Shown here one piece after another: positions 41,877 through 50,872 of a stretch of 61,001 nt of DNA. Under the pieces are notes generated by a model. The model was not told where the DNA came from and searched no databases. It saw only the letters and a list, made by a program, of their open reading frames with translations. Both the position numbers and the translations under genes were made by a program. The stretch is from Candidatus Obscuribacter sp. (GTDB lineage: Bacteria > Cyanobacteriota > Vampirovibrionia > Obscuribacterales > Obscuribacteraceae). The stretch lies in contig JADYXR010000184.1 of the NCBI GenBank assembly GCA_021772095.1, forward strand, positions 1-61,001, read 5' to 3'. Numbering within the stretch: the first letter of the stretch is position 1; each line of letters starts with the position of its first letter.

Positions 41877-43072
41877 TTGGTGTTGAGATCTGAGATGTCT
41901 TTATACATTTGCTGAACTTGCGAACGCAGCTCGACGAGCAGCTCTGACTTAGTCTTGAGAAGGTCGAGAGAAATCTTTTTGTCTTTCGGTACTATCCCGG
42001 AAAGAATGTCGATTGTTTCTTTCGATTTTTGGTCTTTTGCAGCTAAGCCACGATATGATTGCCAACTCTTCAAGAGCGTTTGTATGCGGGTCATTCCGTT
42101 AGTCGAATCGGCCGGCACTGCCTGTAGATAGTTCCAAACGATCGGATCGTACCCCGAGCCCGCATAATCTCGTCCGAAAAGTGGTGCCAACATGTTGCCT
42201 TTTCGCGCGGCGTTATGGTCGTTGGTGGGAAGTTTGTATTTCGGTGGAATTAGTCCCAGCAGGGGAATACCCACAGCTAAGGCATTACCGGTGATGCCGA
42301 AAATATTCGGTAATGGAGCACCGTGTTTGATACCACTAGCAGAATCTAAAACTCCAAGTCCACCCGAGCTTGTGAAGGCGGCAATGTTGTTCAACATGAC
42401 AGCTCGATCGTGTCTCGCTGAGAAAAACGAATACTGCATGTTCGCCGTTGCAAGGTCGCCTTCGATGTTGGCCAGTGCTTCTTCAAGCTCAAGGGCGGCA
42501 TATTGGATGGCACGACTGAGCTTTTCGCGCAGAATCATAATGTCCAGAACATCGTCCCGACTTTGTGCAGTATTGTGCGCTTTCGACTTCAAGTCCTCCA
42601 TCGGCTCCACGACGTTCAGCATCTTTGCGAGCTGCAACGCGTTGGGCGTGAGGCTTTCGTGATGATCGCCGCTATCACCGGGAGTTTTTTGTGCGTCCAA
42701 AACTTTTTTGTCGCCAGTCACGTCTTCTTCTTTTTTCGGCGCCGATGCCGCCGCGATTTTCGTTTCTTTCCGTGACTGATTCAGATCATTCGAAACTAAT
42801 GCTTGATCGGAAACTAAACTGATGTTTGATGCATGAAAGAGGGGCTGCGAGTCGTCTAGCGCTTGCGCCGGAGCGGAAAACCATGGCATGGAAATCGTCA
42901 TGGTGATGAGCACTGCTGCCACTAAGTTTGAAGTTGAAAGAAAATTCGCAGACGAGAGAAAATTTGCAGATGAAAGAAAACTTGCGCACGAAAGTAAATT
43001 CGCACACGAAAGAATTCGCTTGTCGTTAGACGAAATTTCATGCGTATGAGATGGCGCTAAGCCGTTGTTCAT
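41849..43072 (-). CDS. Exported coiled-coil protein, unknown
   Basis: 407 residues from ATG 43072 (GAAAGG close upstream); a TTG at 43087 adds five. After a short polar start, a Ser/Asn/Leu repeat (S-S-A-N-F-L) encoded by an 18-bp tandem repeat leads into a hydrophobic signal segment ending A-P-A-Q-A. The mature protein has helical coiled-coil regions (about residues 175-235 and 350-395) around a Gly/Pro-rich part (L-P-N-I-F-G-I-T-G-N-A). No known motif. The last codons overlap the MOSC remnant in another frame, so its C-terminus may have been acquired or trimmed by the same rearrangement. Confidence 0.7.
   Translation of the reverse strand: MNNGLAPSHTHEISSNDKRILSCANLLSCASFLSSANFLSSANFLSTSNLVAAVLITMTISMPWFSAPAQALDDSQPLFHASNISLVSDQALVSNDLNQSRKETKIAAASAPKKEEDVTGDKKVLDAQKTPGDSGDHHESLTPNALQLAKMLNVVEPMEDLKSKAHNTAQSRDDVLDIMILREKLSRAIQYAALELEEALANIEGDLATANMQYSFFSARHDRAVMLNNIAAFTSSGGLGVLDSASGIKHGAPLPNIFGITGNALAVGIPLLGLIPPKYKLPTNDHNAARKGNMLAPLFGRDYAGSGYDPIVWNYLQAVPADSTNGMTRIQTLLKSWQSYRGLAAKDQKSKETIDILSGIVPKDKKISLDLLKTKSELLVELRSQVQQMYKDISDLNTNIMNASASH
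42925..43015. repeat. 18-bp tandem repeat within the exported coiled-coil gene
   Basis: About five imperfect copies of GAAAGAAAATTCGCAGAC encode repeated S-(S/C)-A-N-F-L before the signal helix. Copy number of such repeats often varies between strains. Confidence 0.65.
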
Positions 43073-43222
43073 AAACCTTTCGCTCAAGTGACGAAGGCGA
43101 AATCATATCACCTCTGGAAAAGACTAACCAAGCGGAAAGGTACATCTTCTTGGTGAGCCGTGCTTTATGTAGTTCCGATCAGATCCACGATTGAGTGTTT
43201 GAGCTCGATCCCGATTGAGTTC

Positions 43223-43311
43223 GAACTCCGATTAACGAACTCCATCAACAAACTCCGATCATCGACTCCGATCAACAAACTCCGATTATTGAAATCTGAT
43301 TATTGAACTCC
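43223..43311. repeat. Degenerate 13-14-bp tandem repeat at the 3' end of a kinase gene
   Basis: At least six copies of GAACTCCGATTAAC-like units run from 43223 into the last codons of the kinase gene that ends at 43300. They may have extended or altered the kinase's C-terminus or its 3' untranslated region. Confidence 0.6.
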
Positions 43312-44754
43312 AGCCTGCGCGGCTGAGAGTCTTCGTAGAACCGGTATGAGCTGCGCCGCGGAACGGTATCTGTCTTCGACTTCCATTTGCGTACATGATT
43401 CGACCAATTCGCAGATCTCCGGCGACAAATCATCACGCGCATCTTTTGGCGTTGATGTGGAAAGCGCCTCGGGCTCTGCGCCAACGAGTATGTAGTAGAG
43501 TGTGCAGCCAAAAGCGTAAATGTCGCTTTCGACGACTGCTTTGCCGCGAAATTGTTCTGGCGCGATGTAGGCTTGTTTGCCTACGAGCGTTCCCGTTGCT
43601 TGTCCAATGAACTCGTTGGCGGCTCCGAAATCGATCACTACGATGCTGCCGTCCTTGGTGATTACAAGGTTGTCCGGCGTCAGGTCGCGGTGGATGATTG
43701 GCGGATCTTGCTCGTGCAGATACTTGAGAATGTTGGCGATTTTTATGCCCCAATCGATCACAACGTGTTCTTGCTGAGGACCATTTTGTCTAACGAATTG
43801 TCTGATGTCTTGACCGTTCAAATACTGCAACATCAAGTAAGTGCGCCCGCCTTCTACGAAATAGTCGAGCACTTTGACGATGCCGGGATGATCTAACTTC
43901 ATAAGAAACTGCGCTTCGCGCTCGAACATCTCTTTCGCTTTTGCTTTCACACTAGTCTGCGCGTCATCAGGAATGACAGCTTCTTTTATGACGACCAGTT
44001 CAACACCATCGTTTCTGTCCGCCAGATAAACCGCAGCCAGACCGCCGAGCGCCAGGTGTCGTACGATTTTCACCGTACCATTGTTGAGCGTTCTTCCTGG
44101 TTCCAGGGGAACGAAATTGGTTGGGCAATAGCGCCTGCGAAGCTCTTCTTCCCACATGTCCGTGTAGCTCAAATCGTTTCTTCCCGACGCCAATTGTTTA
44201 ATATCGCTGCGCAATGCGCCGACGTTGTCGCCCATCTGGCAACCATCGCTCCACAATTCAACGGCGAGCAAGATCTGTTCCGCTTCATCGGAACTCAGTC
44301 TGTCTAGTTCTAATCTAATCGGTGCATGTCTGTTATTGAAGATCAGAAGTTGTCTGTCCTTCCATGGTTTATCCGCAAACGCGACATCCAACTTGGTCAG
44401 CTGAGACCAGCTGTAGAAGCTCGTCGACGCTCGTGGTTGTTCTGGTAGGATTGGCAACCTGATACCACTCTTATCGACGATGATTTCGTTTTTCGCAAAC
44501 AATCGAGTCGCGGTCAAACCGATCATCGATATAGCGAAACAGCTCGCCAGCCCCGCGCAGACCTTCATGATTTCACTGATTTGAGCTGCTTGAATAGATT
44601 GATAGACAGTCAAACCAAAGATAACGATTACAGCTCCGATGATCGCAACTGCAGGGCAAATAATGCCCCAGATCGGAAACGTGGCCTTCAAAAGTGTTCG
44701 GACGCTAGGTACAGTGACTGACTCGTACTTCGCTCTAACAGCCAATTCCGCCAT
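43300..44754 (-). CDS. Membrane-tethered Ser/Thr protein kinase (second of tandem pair)
   Basis: 484 residues; AGGAG nine bases upstream lies in the end of the preceding gene. Two hydrophobic helices (about 28-55 and 60-80) precede a beta-rich PH-like region (about 85-165) and then the kinase (about 225-480). G-loop L-A-L-G-G-L-A-A-V-Y, Lys in V-V-I-K-E, catalytic loop I-I-H-R-D-L-T-P-D-N-L-V-I, V-I-D-F-G-A-A-N, and Y-I-A-P-E-Q-F. The usual Lys after HRDL is Thr. The kinase domain therefore lies C-terminal to the membrane part, opposite to most PknB-type receptors. It starts one base after the upstream kinase gene. Confidence 0.93.
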   Translation of the reverse strand: MAELAVRAKYESVTVPSVRTLLKATFPIWGIICPAVAIIGAVIVIFGLTVYQSIQAAQISEIMKVCAGLASCFAISMIGLTATRLFAKNEIIVDKSGIRLPILPEQPRASTSFYSWSQLTKLDVAFADKPWKDRQLLIFNNRHAPIRLELDRLSSDEAEQILLAVELWSDGCQMGDNVGALRSDIKQLASGRNDLSYTDMWEEELRRRYCPTNFVPLEPGRTLNNGTVKIVRHLALGGLAAVYLADRNDGVELVVIKEAVIPDDAQTSVKAKAKEMFEREAQFLMKLDHPGIVKVLDYFVEGGRTYLMLQYLNGQDIRQFVRQNGPQQEHVVIDWGIKIANILKYLHEQDPPIIHRDLTPDNLVITKDGSIVVIDFGAANEFIGQATGTLVGKQAYIAPEQFRGKAVVESDIYAFGCTLYYILVGAEPEALSTSTPKDARDDLSPEICELVESCTQMEVEDRYRSAAQLIPVLRRLSAAQAGVQ

Positions 44755-44755
44755 G

Positions 44756-46915
44756 TCAGTCTATCTCCTGTTTGACAAGATTCTCTTCTAATTTGATCGT
44801 GCCACCAGGCGTTACACCAATCTTTTCACCGCCAGCTGCGATACTGAGTTTGGTGCCCTCTGTTTCAAGCAGCGCCGCCTGGAGATCGGCTCTTAATGCG
44901 ACTGCGTCTTGATAGCGTTGGTCTGTTTTTAACGTCGTGCACTTTTGAATAATGGTATCGAGTGCGGTGCTAACATCTTCGCGCTTGTTGAGAATTTTTG
45001 ATTGCGTGATCGGTTCCGGATCTCCTCCGCTAAGCAGGAAATACAGAGTACAACCCATTGCGTAGATGTCACTCGCGTGCACAGGCTTTCCGCGGAATTG
45101 CTCGGGCGGAACATAAGCGTGTTTTCCGACCACGGTGCCGGTCATTCCGGAAGAGTGTACTTGAGCGACGTTGAAGTCGATCAGTTTGACGTCGCCAGTG
45201 GGTTCGAGCATCAAATTATCCGGAGTGAAGTCTCTATGAATCACATCGCGCTCATGCAAATATTCGAGCATGTCGCACATTTGCAGTGCTAACTCGATTA
45301 CTTCTTTCTCGTTCATCGGCCTGCCGAGCGCGTGATTGCGAAGGTTCTGGCCTTCGATGTGTTCGAGTACTAAATAGCCTCTGTGATCTTCAACGAAGTA
45401 ATCGCGCAGTTTGACTATGCGGTCGTGAGACAGCAGATTGAGTGTTCTGGCCTCATGCTCGAAGCGTTCTAGCGATTGTCTTCGCACTGATTCTTCTACA
45501 AAGATTGGAAAAATGGTTTCCTTTAAAACCACCTCTTCGCACTTATGTTTGTCAATGCTTGAATTTAAACGACACAGATAAGCCGCGCCCTGACCGCCCA
45601 CGCCTAGTTTCATCACGACTTCGTAGCGAGACTCGTTAAGCGTGTTACCCGGCTCCAGTGGATCGAGTTTCTCGCGGTCGGGTGAACTCGACAATGACTG
45701 CAGCCAGAGCTCTGTGTAACTCGACTGTTGCTGCGGCATCAGCGCCTCTGCCAGCGCTGGTGTGATTAAACAACCTGGCGCATAATGTTTGAGCCGATCG
45801 TAAAAATCTGCTCGCCCACGGGGTTCGAATGCACCATATTCGAGAATTTTCAGAACGTTTCCAGTTTTGCCTTTCAGAACAATCTTCCATTGATCGGGCT
45901 GCGACTTTTCGGAGGAGCGCTCCATGTCAGCGCTTCCAAGTTCGGTCCAATTAATCGACGATAACTTATAGCGCACAAATTTGTAGCCCTGCAAGAAATT
46001 GATACCACTATCGTCAAGAACAATCATCGTTGGTTGATTCAGCTTTCGAAGCAGACTGACGAGCAAGTACACGGATACGATAGCCGCGATCACGCCGGCG
46101 ACAGGAGCCGTCGCCAAGTCCGTTGCTCCGGTGATGCCCTTGCTGAGTACGCTGCTGACTGACGACAGTACGGTGCGGATGTTTGTACCTATGATTTGCG
46201 CCAATGTGGTGGCATTCCACTGGCTGTTCGTAATCGAATAGGCATGCCATGTGGAGGCAACCCAGAACGCAGAAAACAGCACCCACATCAGCATCGGACC
46301 GACCCGTGACCAGCTGCTCAGCGAAGTCATGAATCCTTTTTGTGTTTCTGCAAACACACGATGAGCGTGGTAAGGAATTTCGATTTGAGGAGTCAATGCG
46401 CTCAGCATCTGGGGGCTGAGTTCCTGACAGCGAGCCAGAGTTCGCAAGGTTGGATCGATACTGCAATGAGGATAATGCTTGTCGACGTATCTAACCAGAT
46501 ACTGCACATCTTTGGCGTCAAGTCGCGAAAGTTCAAACGGCCAAATGTAGCCGTTTTGAAAAGTGAAAACGATATTTTTCGGAATCATTTTGTCAGTTTC
46601 GTAGTTGACCGAAAACGTCGATAAGTTATTAAGCGGCTGGCTGGCGATGCCGTGAAATAAAGTGCCATCTGCGATTTTGATTTTGCGTTTGAGGACATCC
46701 GTCAAAAAGTAAACGATGCCGAAGAACAAAATGAGAAGAAATCCGATATCGGTAGAAACTGAACCGAGCCGAGTCATGACGGCGCCGACGACGGCAGCGA
46801 CAACCCAACCCCAGATCGGAAGCAGGAATATGACTTTCCACCACAGCGCCGCTGTCGACGTGTGGTCGTTGTAGCGCATTATCCGTTCGTCTTTCTGCTC
46901 TTGTCTGGATTGCAT
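44756..46915 (-). CDS. Membrane-tethered Ser/Thr protein kinase (first of tandem pair)
   Basis: 719 residues (or 707 from ATG 46879). Hydrophobic segments near residues 25-70, then around 200-225 and 260-290, are separated by beta-rich regions similar to those of the downstream kinase, as if its N-terminal unit were duplicated. The kinase occupies about 430-700: G-V-G-G-Q-G-A-A-Y, V-V-L-K-E, V-I-H-R-D-F-T-P-D-N-L-M-L, L-I-D-F-N-V-A-Q and Y-V-P-P-E-Q-F-R. DFG reads DFN and HRDxK reads HRDxT. Both kinases are probably made from one mRNA and may phosphorylate each other. Confidence 0.93.
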   Translation of the reverse strand: MQSRQEQKDERIMRYNDHTSTAALWWKVIFLLPIWGWVVAAVVGAVMTRLGSVSTDIGFLLILFFGIVYFLTDVLKRKIKIADGTLFHGIASQPLNNLSTFSVNYETDKMIPKNIVFTFQNGYIWPFELSRLDAKDVQYLVRYVDKHYPHCSIDPTLRTLARCQELSPQMLSALTPQIEIPYHAHRVFAETQKGFMTSLSSWSRVGPMLMWVLFSAFWVASTWHAYSITNSQWNATTLAQIIGTNIRTVLSSVSSVLSKGITGATDLATAPVAGVIAAIVSVYLLVSLLRKLNQPTMIVLDDSGINFLQGYKFVRYKLSSINWTELGSADMERSSEKSQPDQWKIVLKGKTGNVLKILEYGAFEPRGRADFYDRLKHYAPGCLITPALAEALMPQQQSSYTELWLQSLSSSPDREKLDPLEPGNTLNESRYEVVMKLGVGGQGAAYLCRLNSSIDKHKCEEVVLKETIFPIFVEESVRRQSLERFEHEARTLNLLSHDRIVKLRDYFVEDHRGYLVLEHIEGQNLRNHALGRPMNEKEVIELALQMCDMLEYLHERDVIHRDFTPDNLMLEPTGDVKLIDFNVAQVHSSGMTGTVVGKHAYVPPEQFRGKPVHASDIYAMGCTLYFLLSGGDPEPITQSKILNKREDVSTALDTIIQKCTTLKTDQRYQDAVALRADLQAALLETEGTKLSIAAGGEKIGVTPGGTIKLEENLVKQEID

Positions 46916-47114
46916 AATGGGCGAGCAGCGTTTCGTTTTGAACCCGCCGCCCTCATTTACCTGAAGGGGTTAATTTCATTATGCCCCGTGGCCAAAACGA
47001 ATTCTCCAGGAAATTCCCCAGGGGTTGGTTTATATTGAAAGAAACCATTGATTCGGCTGCGCGATCATCTCGGCGAAGTCGTGTCGTTTACTTTTGCGAA
47101 ATTTCGAAATTAGT

Positions 47115-47879
47115 TTAGTCGCCAAAGAATCTTTTGATTCTGTTTCTAAAATCAGAAGTCAAATAACTGCTGACGACAACGGTTTCATGTTGAGGAAGAA
47201 GCCCACCACGAGCGCCTTCTGACGTTGCTCTTCGAACAGAACGTTTTGATTCGATAATCGAAGCGTAACCGTTCTCGATAATTTTCTTCGCTTGTTTCTC
47301 AACCGTTGCGCGCAAAGAAGTGACGTCCTCGATCTTGTTGACGAGGCCGATGGACAGCGCTTCTTGAGCGGTTATCGCATCGCCTGTGAACAACATTTCT
47401 TTAGCGAATGCCGGACCAACCAGATACGTCAATCGAGCAATATTTTCATCGTCGAGAACGATACCCAGACGCGCGACCGGTACGCCGAGAGACGCATCAT
47501 TGCTGGCGTAGCGCAGATCGCAAGCGAGCGAAAGCAGAAGTCCTCCGCCAATACATGCACCATCGATCATCGCGATTATTGGAATCTCGAATGCGTAAAC
47601 ATAATCGACCGCTTCACTTAGCGCATGCCAAAAATGTTGGGCGCGAGCATAATTATCAATCTGTTCCAGTTCTTCAAGATCGGCACCAGAAGCGAAGTTA
47701 CCGCCTGCTCCGTGGATGACGACAACCTTCGCACCAGCATCATGCATCTGCGAAAGTTTTTCAGGAATTGCTCTCCACATGTCCTGCGAAATCGCGTTGC
47801 GATAACCGGGTCTGTTGAGGGTGAGCCAACCAATTTGATCTACGATTTCGGTTTGAATAACATCGAACTTGTCTGACAT
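47115..47879 (-). CDS. Enoyl-CoA hydratase/isomerase family protein
   Basis: 254 residues from ATG 47879; the longer frame to 47972 overlaps the DUF192 gene. Crotonase-fold marks: L-N-R-P-G-Y-R-N-A-I-S, the oxyanion-hole segment F-A-S-G-A-D-L-E-E-L, and G-A-C-I-G-G-G-L-L-L-S-L-A-C-D. The usual catalytic Glu pair is not fully clear: the region after the second oxyanion motif reads V-P-V-A-R-L-G-I. So hydratase, isomerase or another CoA-ester reaction is possible. It follows the DUF192 gene by 22 bases in one operon with the lnt homologue; the functional link is unknown. Confidence 0.9.
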   Translation of the reverse strand: MSDKFDVIQTEIVDQIGWLTLNRPGYRNAISQDMWRAIPEKLSQMHDAGAKVVVIHGAGGNFASGADLEELEQIDNYARAQHFWHALSEAVDYVYAFEIPIIAMIDGACIGGGLLLSLACDLRYASNDASLGVPVARLGIVLDDENIARLTYLVGPAFAKEMLFTGDAITAQEALSIGLVNKIEDVTSLRATVEKQAKKIIENGYASIIESKRSVRRATSEGARGGLLPQHETVVVSSYLTSDFRNRIKRFFGD

Positions 47880-47901
47880 GGGTTTCTCGAGCGTATTACT
47901 G

Positions 47902-48390
47902 TTAAAAATCGAACTTGACTGTGTCACCTTGTTTAATACCATGCTGTTTGCAATATCCTGCATTGACTTCAATTACTTCCGACGCGGTCACTGACTCATC
48001 TGCCGGATAGGTCGGGCATTCAGACGGATCTTTTGATTTGCACGGGGGCACATTCTCGCAGATCCGCATAATCTTGCCATCTTTTATAAAAAGCATATCC
48101 AGCGAAATGAAACAGTTGTACATCCAAAATCTGGTTGGTGATGCTGGTTTGAAAAGAAACACCATCCCTGAATCCTTATCCAGAGCCGTTCTTCCCATTA
48201 AGCCGTGCTGAATTTCCTGCGGCGTGCTCGCCACTTCCAGCTTAATCACATTCGTGCCAATAGTCGCGGTCGGCATCTTTCCAAGCGCCTCTTCCAGAAA
48301 CATCGAGTTCATACACAACACCGCGACCACGACGGTCATGATTGAAGGAATTCGTCCAAGTCGAGTAGTCAATATCTTCACAACCACCAC
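47902..48390 (-). CDS. DUF192 family exported protein
   Basis: 162 residues from a GTG start overlapping the lnt homologue by 13 bases. A hydrophobic N-terminal segment acts as signal peptide or anchor (I-M-T-V-V-V-A-V-L). The DUF192 domain follows: L-M-G-R-T-A-L-D, G-M-V-F-L-F, F-W-M-Y-N-C-F-I-S-L-D-M-L-F-I, and a final A-S-E-V-I-E-V-N-A-G-Y-C. The conserved F-W-M-(K/Y)-N-(T/C) motif is intact. The family is widespread and without an agreed function. A Cys-rich insert (P-P-C-K-S-K-D-P-S-E-C) is unusual. Confidence 0.9.
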   Translation of the reverse strand: MVVVKILTTRLGRIPSIMTVVVAVLCMNSMFLEEALGKMPTATIGTNVIKLEVASTPQEIQHGLMGRTALDKDSGMVFLFKPASPTRFWMYNCFISLDMLFIKDGKIMRICENVPPCKSKDPSECPTYPADESVTASEVIEVNAGYCKQHGIKQGDTVKFDF

Positions 48391-50018
48391 ATTTTGCTAA
48401 AAGGAGTTTTGTCGTACAGAAATTGTATCGTGTTGAGAAGCACTCCTCGGTGTCCTGGCAAAGACATGCCATTAATCATGCCGGTTGGATCGATCACAGC
48501 TGAAATTCCGTGGTTGGCTGCCAGAACCATATAGCGCTCGTTTTCCACCGATCGGAATACTGCTGCAGCCAACAATTGTCTGTTTATAGATGCATTATGA
48601 AACCATGCCAGGTTAGAAACATTTACGAGAAGCGAGGCGCCGTTGCGCACTTCGTTAGCAATTAGTTTTGGATATATCAATTCGATATAGATTGAAATGC
48701 CGACATTTCCCCACTGACTCTTGGCGAGCTGTGAGGAATTCGCTGAAAGGAAACTCTCCCGTGTTGACGGGATGCGCTCTTTGATTGGTGCGGGAAATTT
48801 GTCGCCATGGATAAACTGAGGCAGAAACTCTGTAATCGGCACCAGCCGTTGTTTCAAATAGATCTGGCGCCCTTTCTTCGAGGGGGACATAAGAACTGCA
48901 GCGTTGGCGAGACCATTCTGCAACGTCTCAATAGATCCAACCACAACTTCTTTCTTCTGGGTATAAACGATATTTTTGAGAATGCTGAGCAAACATTTCG
49001 GCTGCATCTGCGCCGCGTTGATAGCGCCTTCAGGCAGGCAAAGCATCGATGAACCGACATTGGCACAGAGCGATGAATATCTCCGAGCAATGTCGGTTGG
49101 TTTGGAAACGTTTAAGCGCTCCTCTTCAATGGTGACATTGCCTTGCACGACTGCCACTGAAACTGGTGGCGTCTGTGAATTGACTATCATGGCAGTGGCT
49201 GAATCGATGCGCTTGTTGATGGCGGTGACGCGCGCCGAACCCCACGAGCAGATAGCGAACACGGCAATCAATGTGATCGCAAGGTCGAAACCGCTGCCGA
49301 ATCTGGTCGAAAAATTATCGGTGCGCTCACCCAGTTTTTTGGCCAGGCGAGTCAGTTCCAGAATGACATTTGCAAGTGTGGCGTTGACCAATACGATCAG
49401 AAAATCAAGACTGCCACTGCCGCCAACTGACGCCATTTGAATCAGCGGCAATTGTTTGTACTGCGAGTAAGCAATCTGATTGATCGGCATGCCGATGAAA
49501 ATTTCCGATGGTGCGATCATCCATTGAAGGAAAACCCAGATCAATGGAACTGCAATTAGATAAGGAAAGAATGGACGCTCGAGATTGTGAAGAAACCCGG
49601 CTCTCAGTGGTAGACAATAAACCAATAACGCAAAGGCACCAATCAACAAAGACTGGTGAAATGATTCGACCAACCAGATCAACATACTGACCTGGTAGCC
49701 GACGATCTCGTGGAAACCCAACCAGGATAGTGGTGCTAATCCGAGATACCAGCTCAGCGAAATGCTGTGGTATCCGAGTCCAAAGGCTAGCCCGACAAGC
49801 GTCGCTTCGAGCTTTGCGTTGGCTCCGCGCAGTAATACCAGAAGTGGTGCCAGTCCGATCCAGGCAAGCCACCAAATTTCGAAGCCCGCGCTCGACAAAC
49901 CAAACAGGCAGCCGAAAAAGAACGCCAGCGGCATTTTATATGTCACTGCAAGACGCTGCAGCGCAGTCGGTCGCCCGAACAGCTCTGACGTTTGTCTAAC
50001 TACTTGCTTGCTGTACAC
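48378..50018 (-). CDS. lnt: Apolipoprotein N-acyltransferase homologue lacking the catalytic cysteine
   Basis: 546 residues from GTG 50018; the frame runs on to 50372, but that crosses ruvC, and TTG 50045 is the other option. About six to seven membrane helices (residues 30-240) and a last helix near 280 flank a nitrilase-like periplasmic domain. Two of the three Lnt catalytic residues are visible: Glu330 in L-C-L-P-E-G-A and Lys389 in Y-L-K-Q-R-L-V-P-I-T-E. At the position of the catalytic Cys (I-C-Y-E in relatives) the sequence is I-S-I-Y-I-E, with Tyr444. The rest (N-V-S-N-L-A-W-F, R-S-V-E-N-E-R) is well kept. Lnt transfers the third acyl chain to lipoproteins; without Cys this one may be inactive or serve another role. 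Confidence 0.88.
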   Translation of the reverse strand: MYSKQVVRQTSELFGRPTALQRLAVTYKMPLAFFFGCLFGLSSAGFEIWWLAWIGLAPLLVLLRGANAKLEATLVGLAFGLGYHSISLSWYLGLAPLSWLGFHEIVGYQVSMLIWLVESFHQSLLIGAFALLVYCLPLRAGFLHNLERPFFPYLIAVPLIWVFLQWMIAPSEIFIGMPINQIAYSQYKQLPLIQMASVGGSGSLDFLIVLVNATLANVILELTRLAKKLGERTDNFSTRFGSGFDLAITLIAVFAICSWGSARVTAINKRIDSATAMIVNSQTPPVSVAVVQGNVTIEEERLNVSKPTDIARRYSSLCANVGSSMLCLPEGAINAAQMQPKCLLSILKNIVYTQKKEVVVGSIETLQNGLANAAVLMSPSKKGRQIYLKQRLVPITEFLPQFIHGDKFPAPIKERIPSTRESFLSANSSQLAKSQWGNVGISIYIELIYPKLIANEVRNGASLLVNVSNLAWFHNASINRQLLAAAVFRSVENERYMVLAANHGISAVIDPTGMINGMSLPGHRGVLLNTIQFLYDKTPFSKMWWL

Positions 50019-50097
50019 TTCTCGGCTACTCTCAATAAGTGACAATGTTACACGGTCTTGAGCCCGCTGTGGTTGAGAGTTATTTGAGGGATATCGT

Positions 50098-50682
50098 TTG
50101 TCAGGCCATCGAATATTAGGAATCGACCCCGGGACAGCAACGGTGGGCTTCGGCATGATCGAGAAATTCGAAGGCGACCGGTATCGATATATATCTTCGG
50201 GAGTCATTTCGACTCCAAAAACTATGGCCGCGGCCGCTCGCTTATCGATGATCCGCCGCGATATGCTGACAATTTTGGAAGAATTTAAACCGGATGTGGT
50301 GGCTGTCGAATCGATATTCTTTTTCAAAAACGCAAAAACATTGGTTCCAGTTTCGCAAGCGCGTGGTGTCATTCTGGAAGCGGCTTGCTCTCAAGGGCAC
50401 GAAACCTTCGACTACACGCCGATGCAAGTGAAGATGTGCGTCACCGGATTCGGTCGAGCGGAAAAGAGTTTTGTGCAAACTGCTGTGGCTAAACTTTTAA
50501 ATCTGGATCAAATCGTCAAACCCGATGATGCGTCAGACGCGCTGGCGATTGCGATTACGCACGCGCGCATGAGCGTTTCATCGGCCGTGAGCGCGGCGCT
50601 TCGTCACCATACAGAAGTGACGGTGGAAGCACGGATTGTTGAAATTACAGAACTTACCGTTGAGTCGAGCCTGGCTCCATAG
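50098..50682 (+). CDS. ruvC: Crossover junction endodeoxyribonuclease RuvC
   Basis: 194 residues from TTG 50098 with GAGGG eight bases upstream. Catalytic acidic residues are in place: Asp10 in L-G-I-D-P-G-T-A, Glu in V-A-V-E-S-I-F-F, and the C-terminal D-D-A-S-D-A-L-A-I-A-I-T-H. RuvC resolves Holliday junctions with RuvAB. The last 30 residues extend beyond the typical end. It is divergent from the lnt homologue with 79 bases between start codons; ruvA and ruvB are not in the window. Confidence 0.97.
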   Translation: MSGHRILGIDPGTATVGFGMIEKFEGDRYRYISSGVISTPKTMAAAARLSMIRRDMLTILEEFKPDVVAVESIFFFKNAKTLVPVSQARGVILEAACSQGHETFDYTPMQVKMCVTGFGRAEKSFVQTAVAKLLNLDQIVKPDDASDALAIAITHARMSVSSAVSAALRHHTEVTVEARIVEITELTVESSLAP

Positions 50683-50820
50683 CGCTCAGCTGTGGCTTCA
50701 GGGAAACCGAAACCGCGCGAGTCTTGCGGCGTCGTTTCGAGCGCCACTGCCGCTGGTGTGAGTGAATGCTCTGTCCGAGTGTCGTGCATAACGGTCCTGC
50801 AAAATGGTCGCGCCAAAACA

Positions 50821-50844
50821 TCGTCCATAACGTCGTCCATAACG
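50821..50844. repeat. 12-bp tandem duplication between convergent genes
   Basis: TCGTCCATAACG occurs twice head to tail, with a third variant (TCGTGCATAACGG) near 50781. It lies in the 190-base gap between ruvC and the RND gene; no clear terminator was seen there. Confidence 0.4.
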
Positions 50845-50872
50845 GTCGGTCAGACGCCTATGCGAAACACCT

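Noticed and set aside
47100..47111. AATTTCGAAATT palindrome just downstream of the enoyl-CoA hydratase gene
   Set aside because: A single AT-rich 12-bp palindrome at a gene end has no U-tract and no partner sites; likely chance.
50019..50372. N-terminal extension of the lnt homologue
   Set aside because: The longest frame would overlap ruvC and its promoter, and the extra residues are polar and unlike any Lnt N-terminus.
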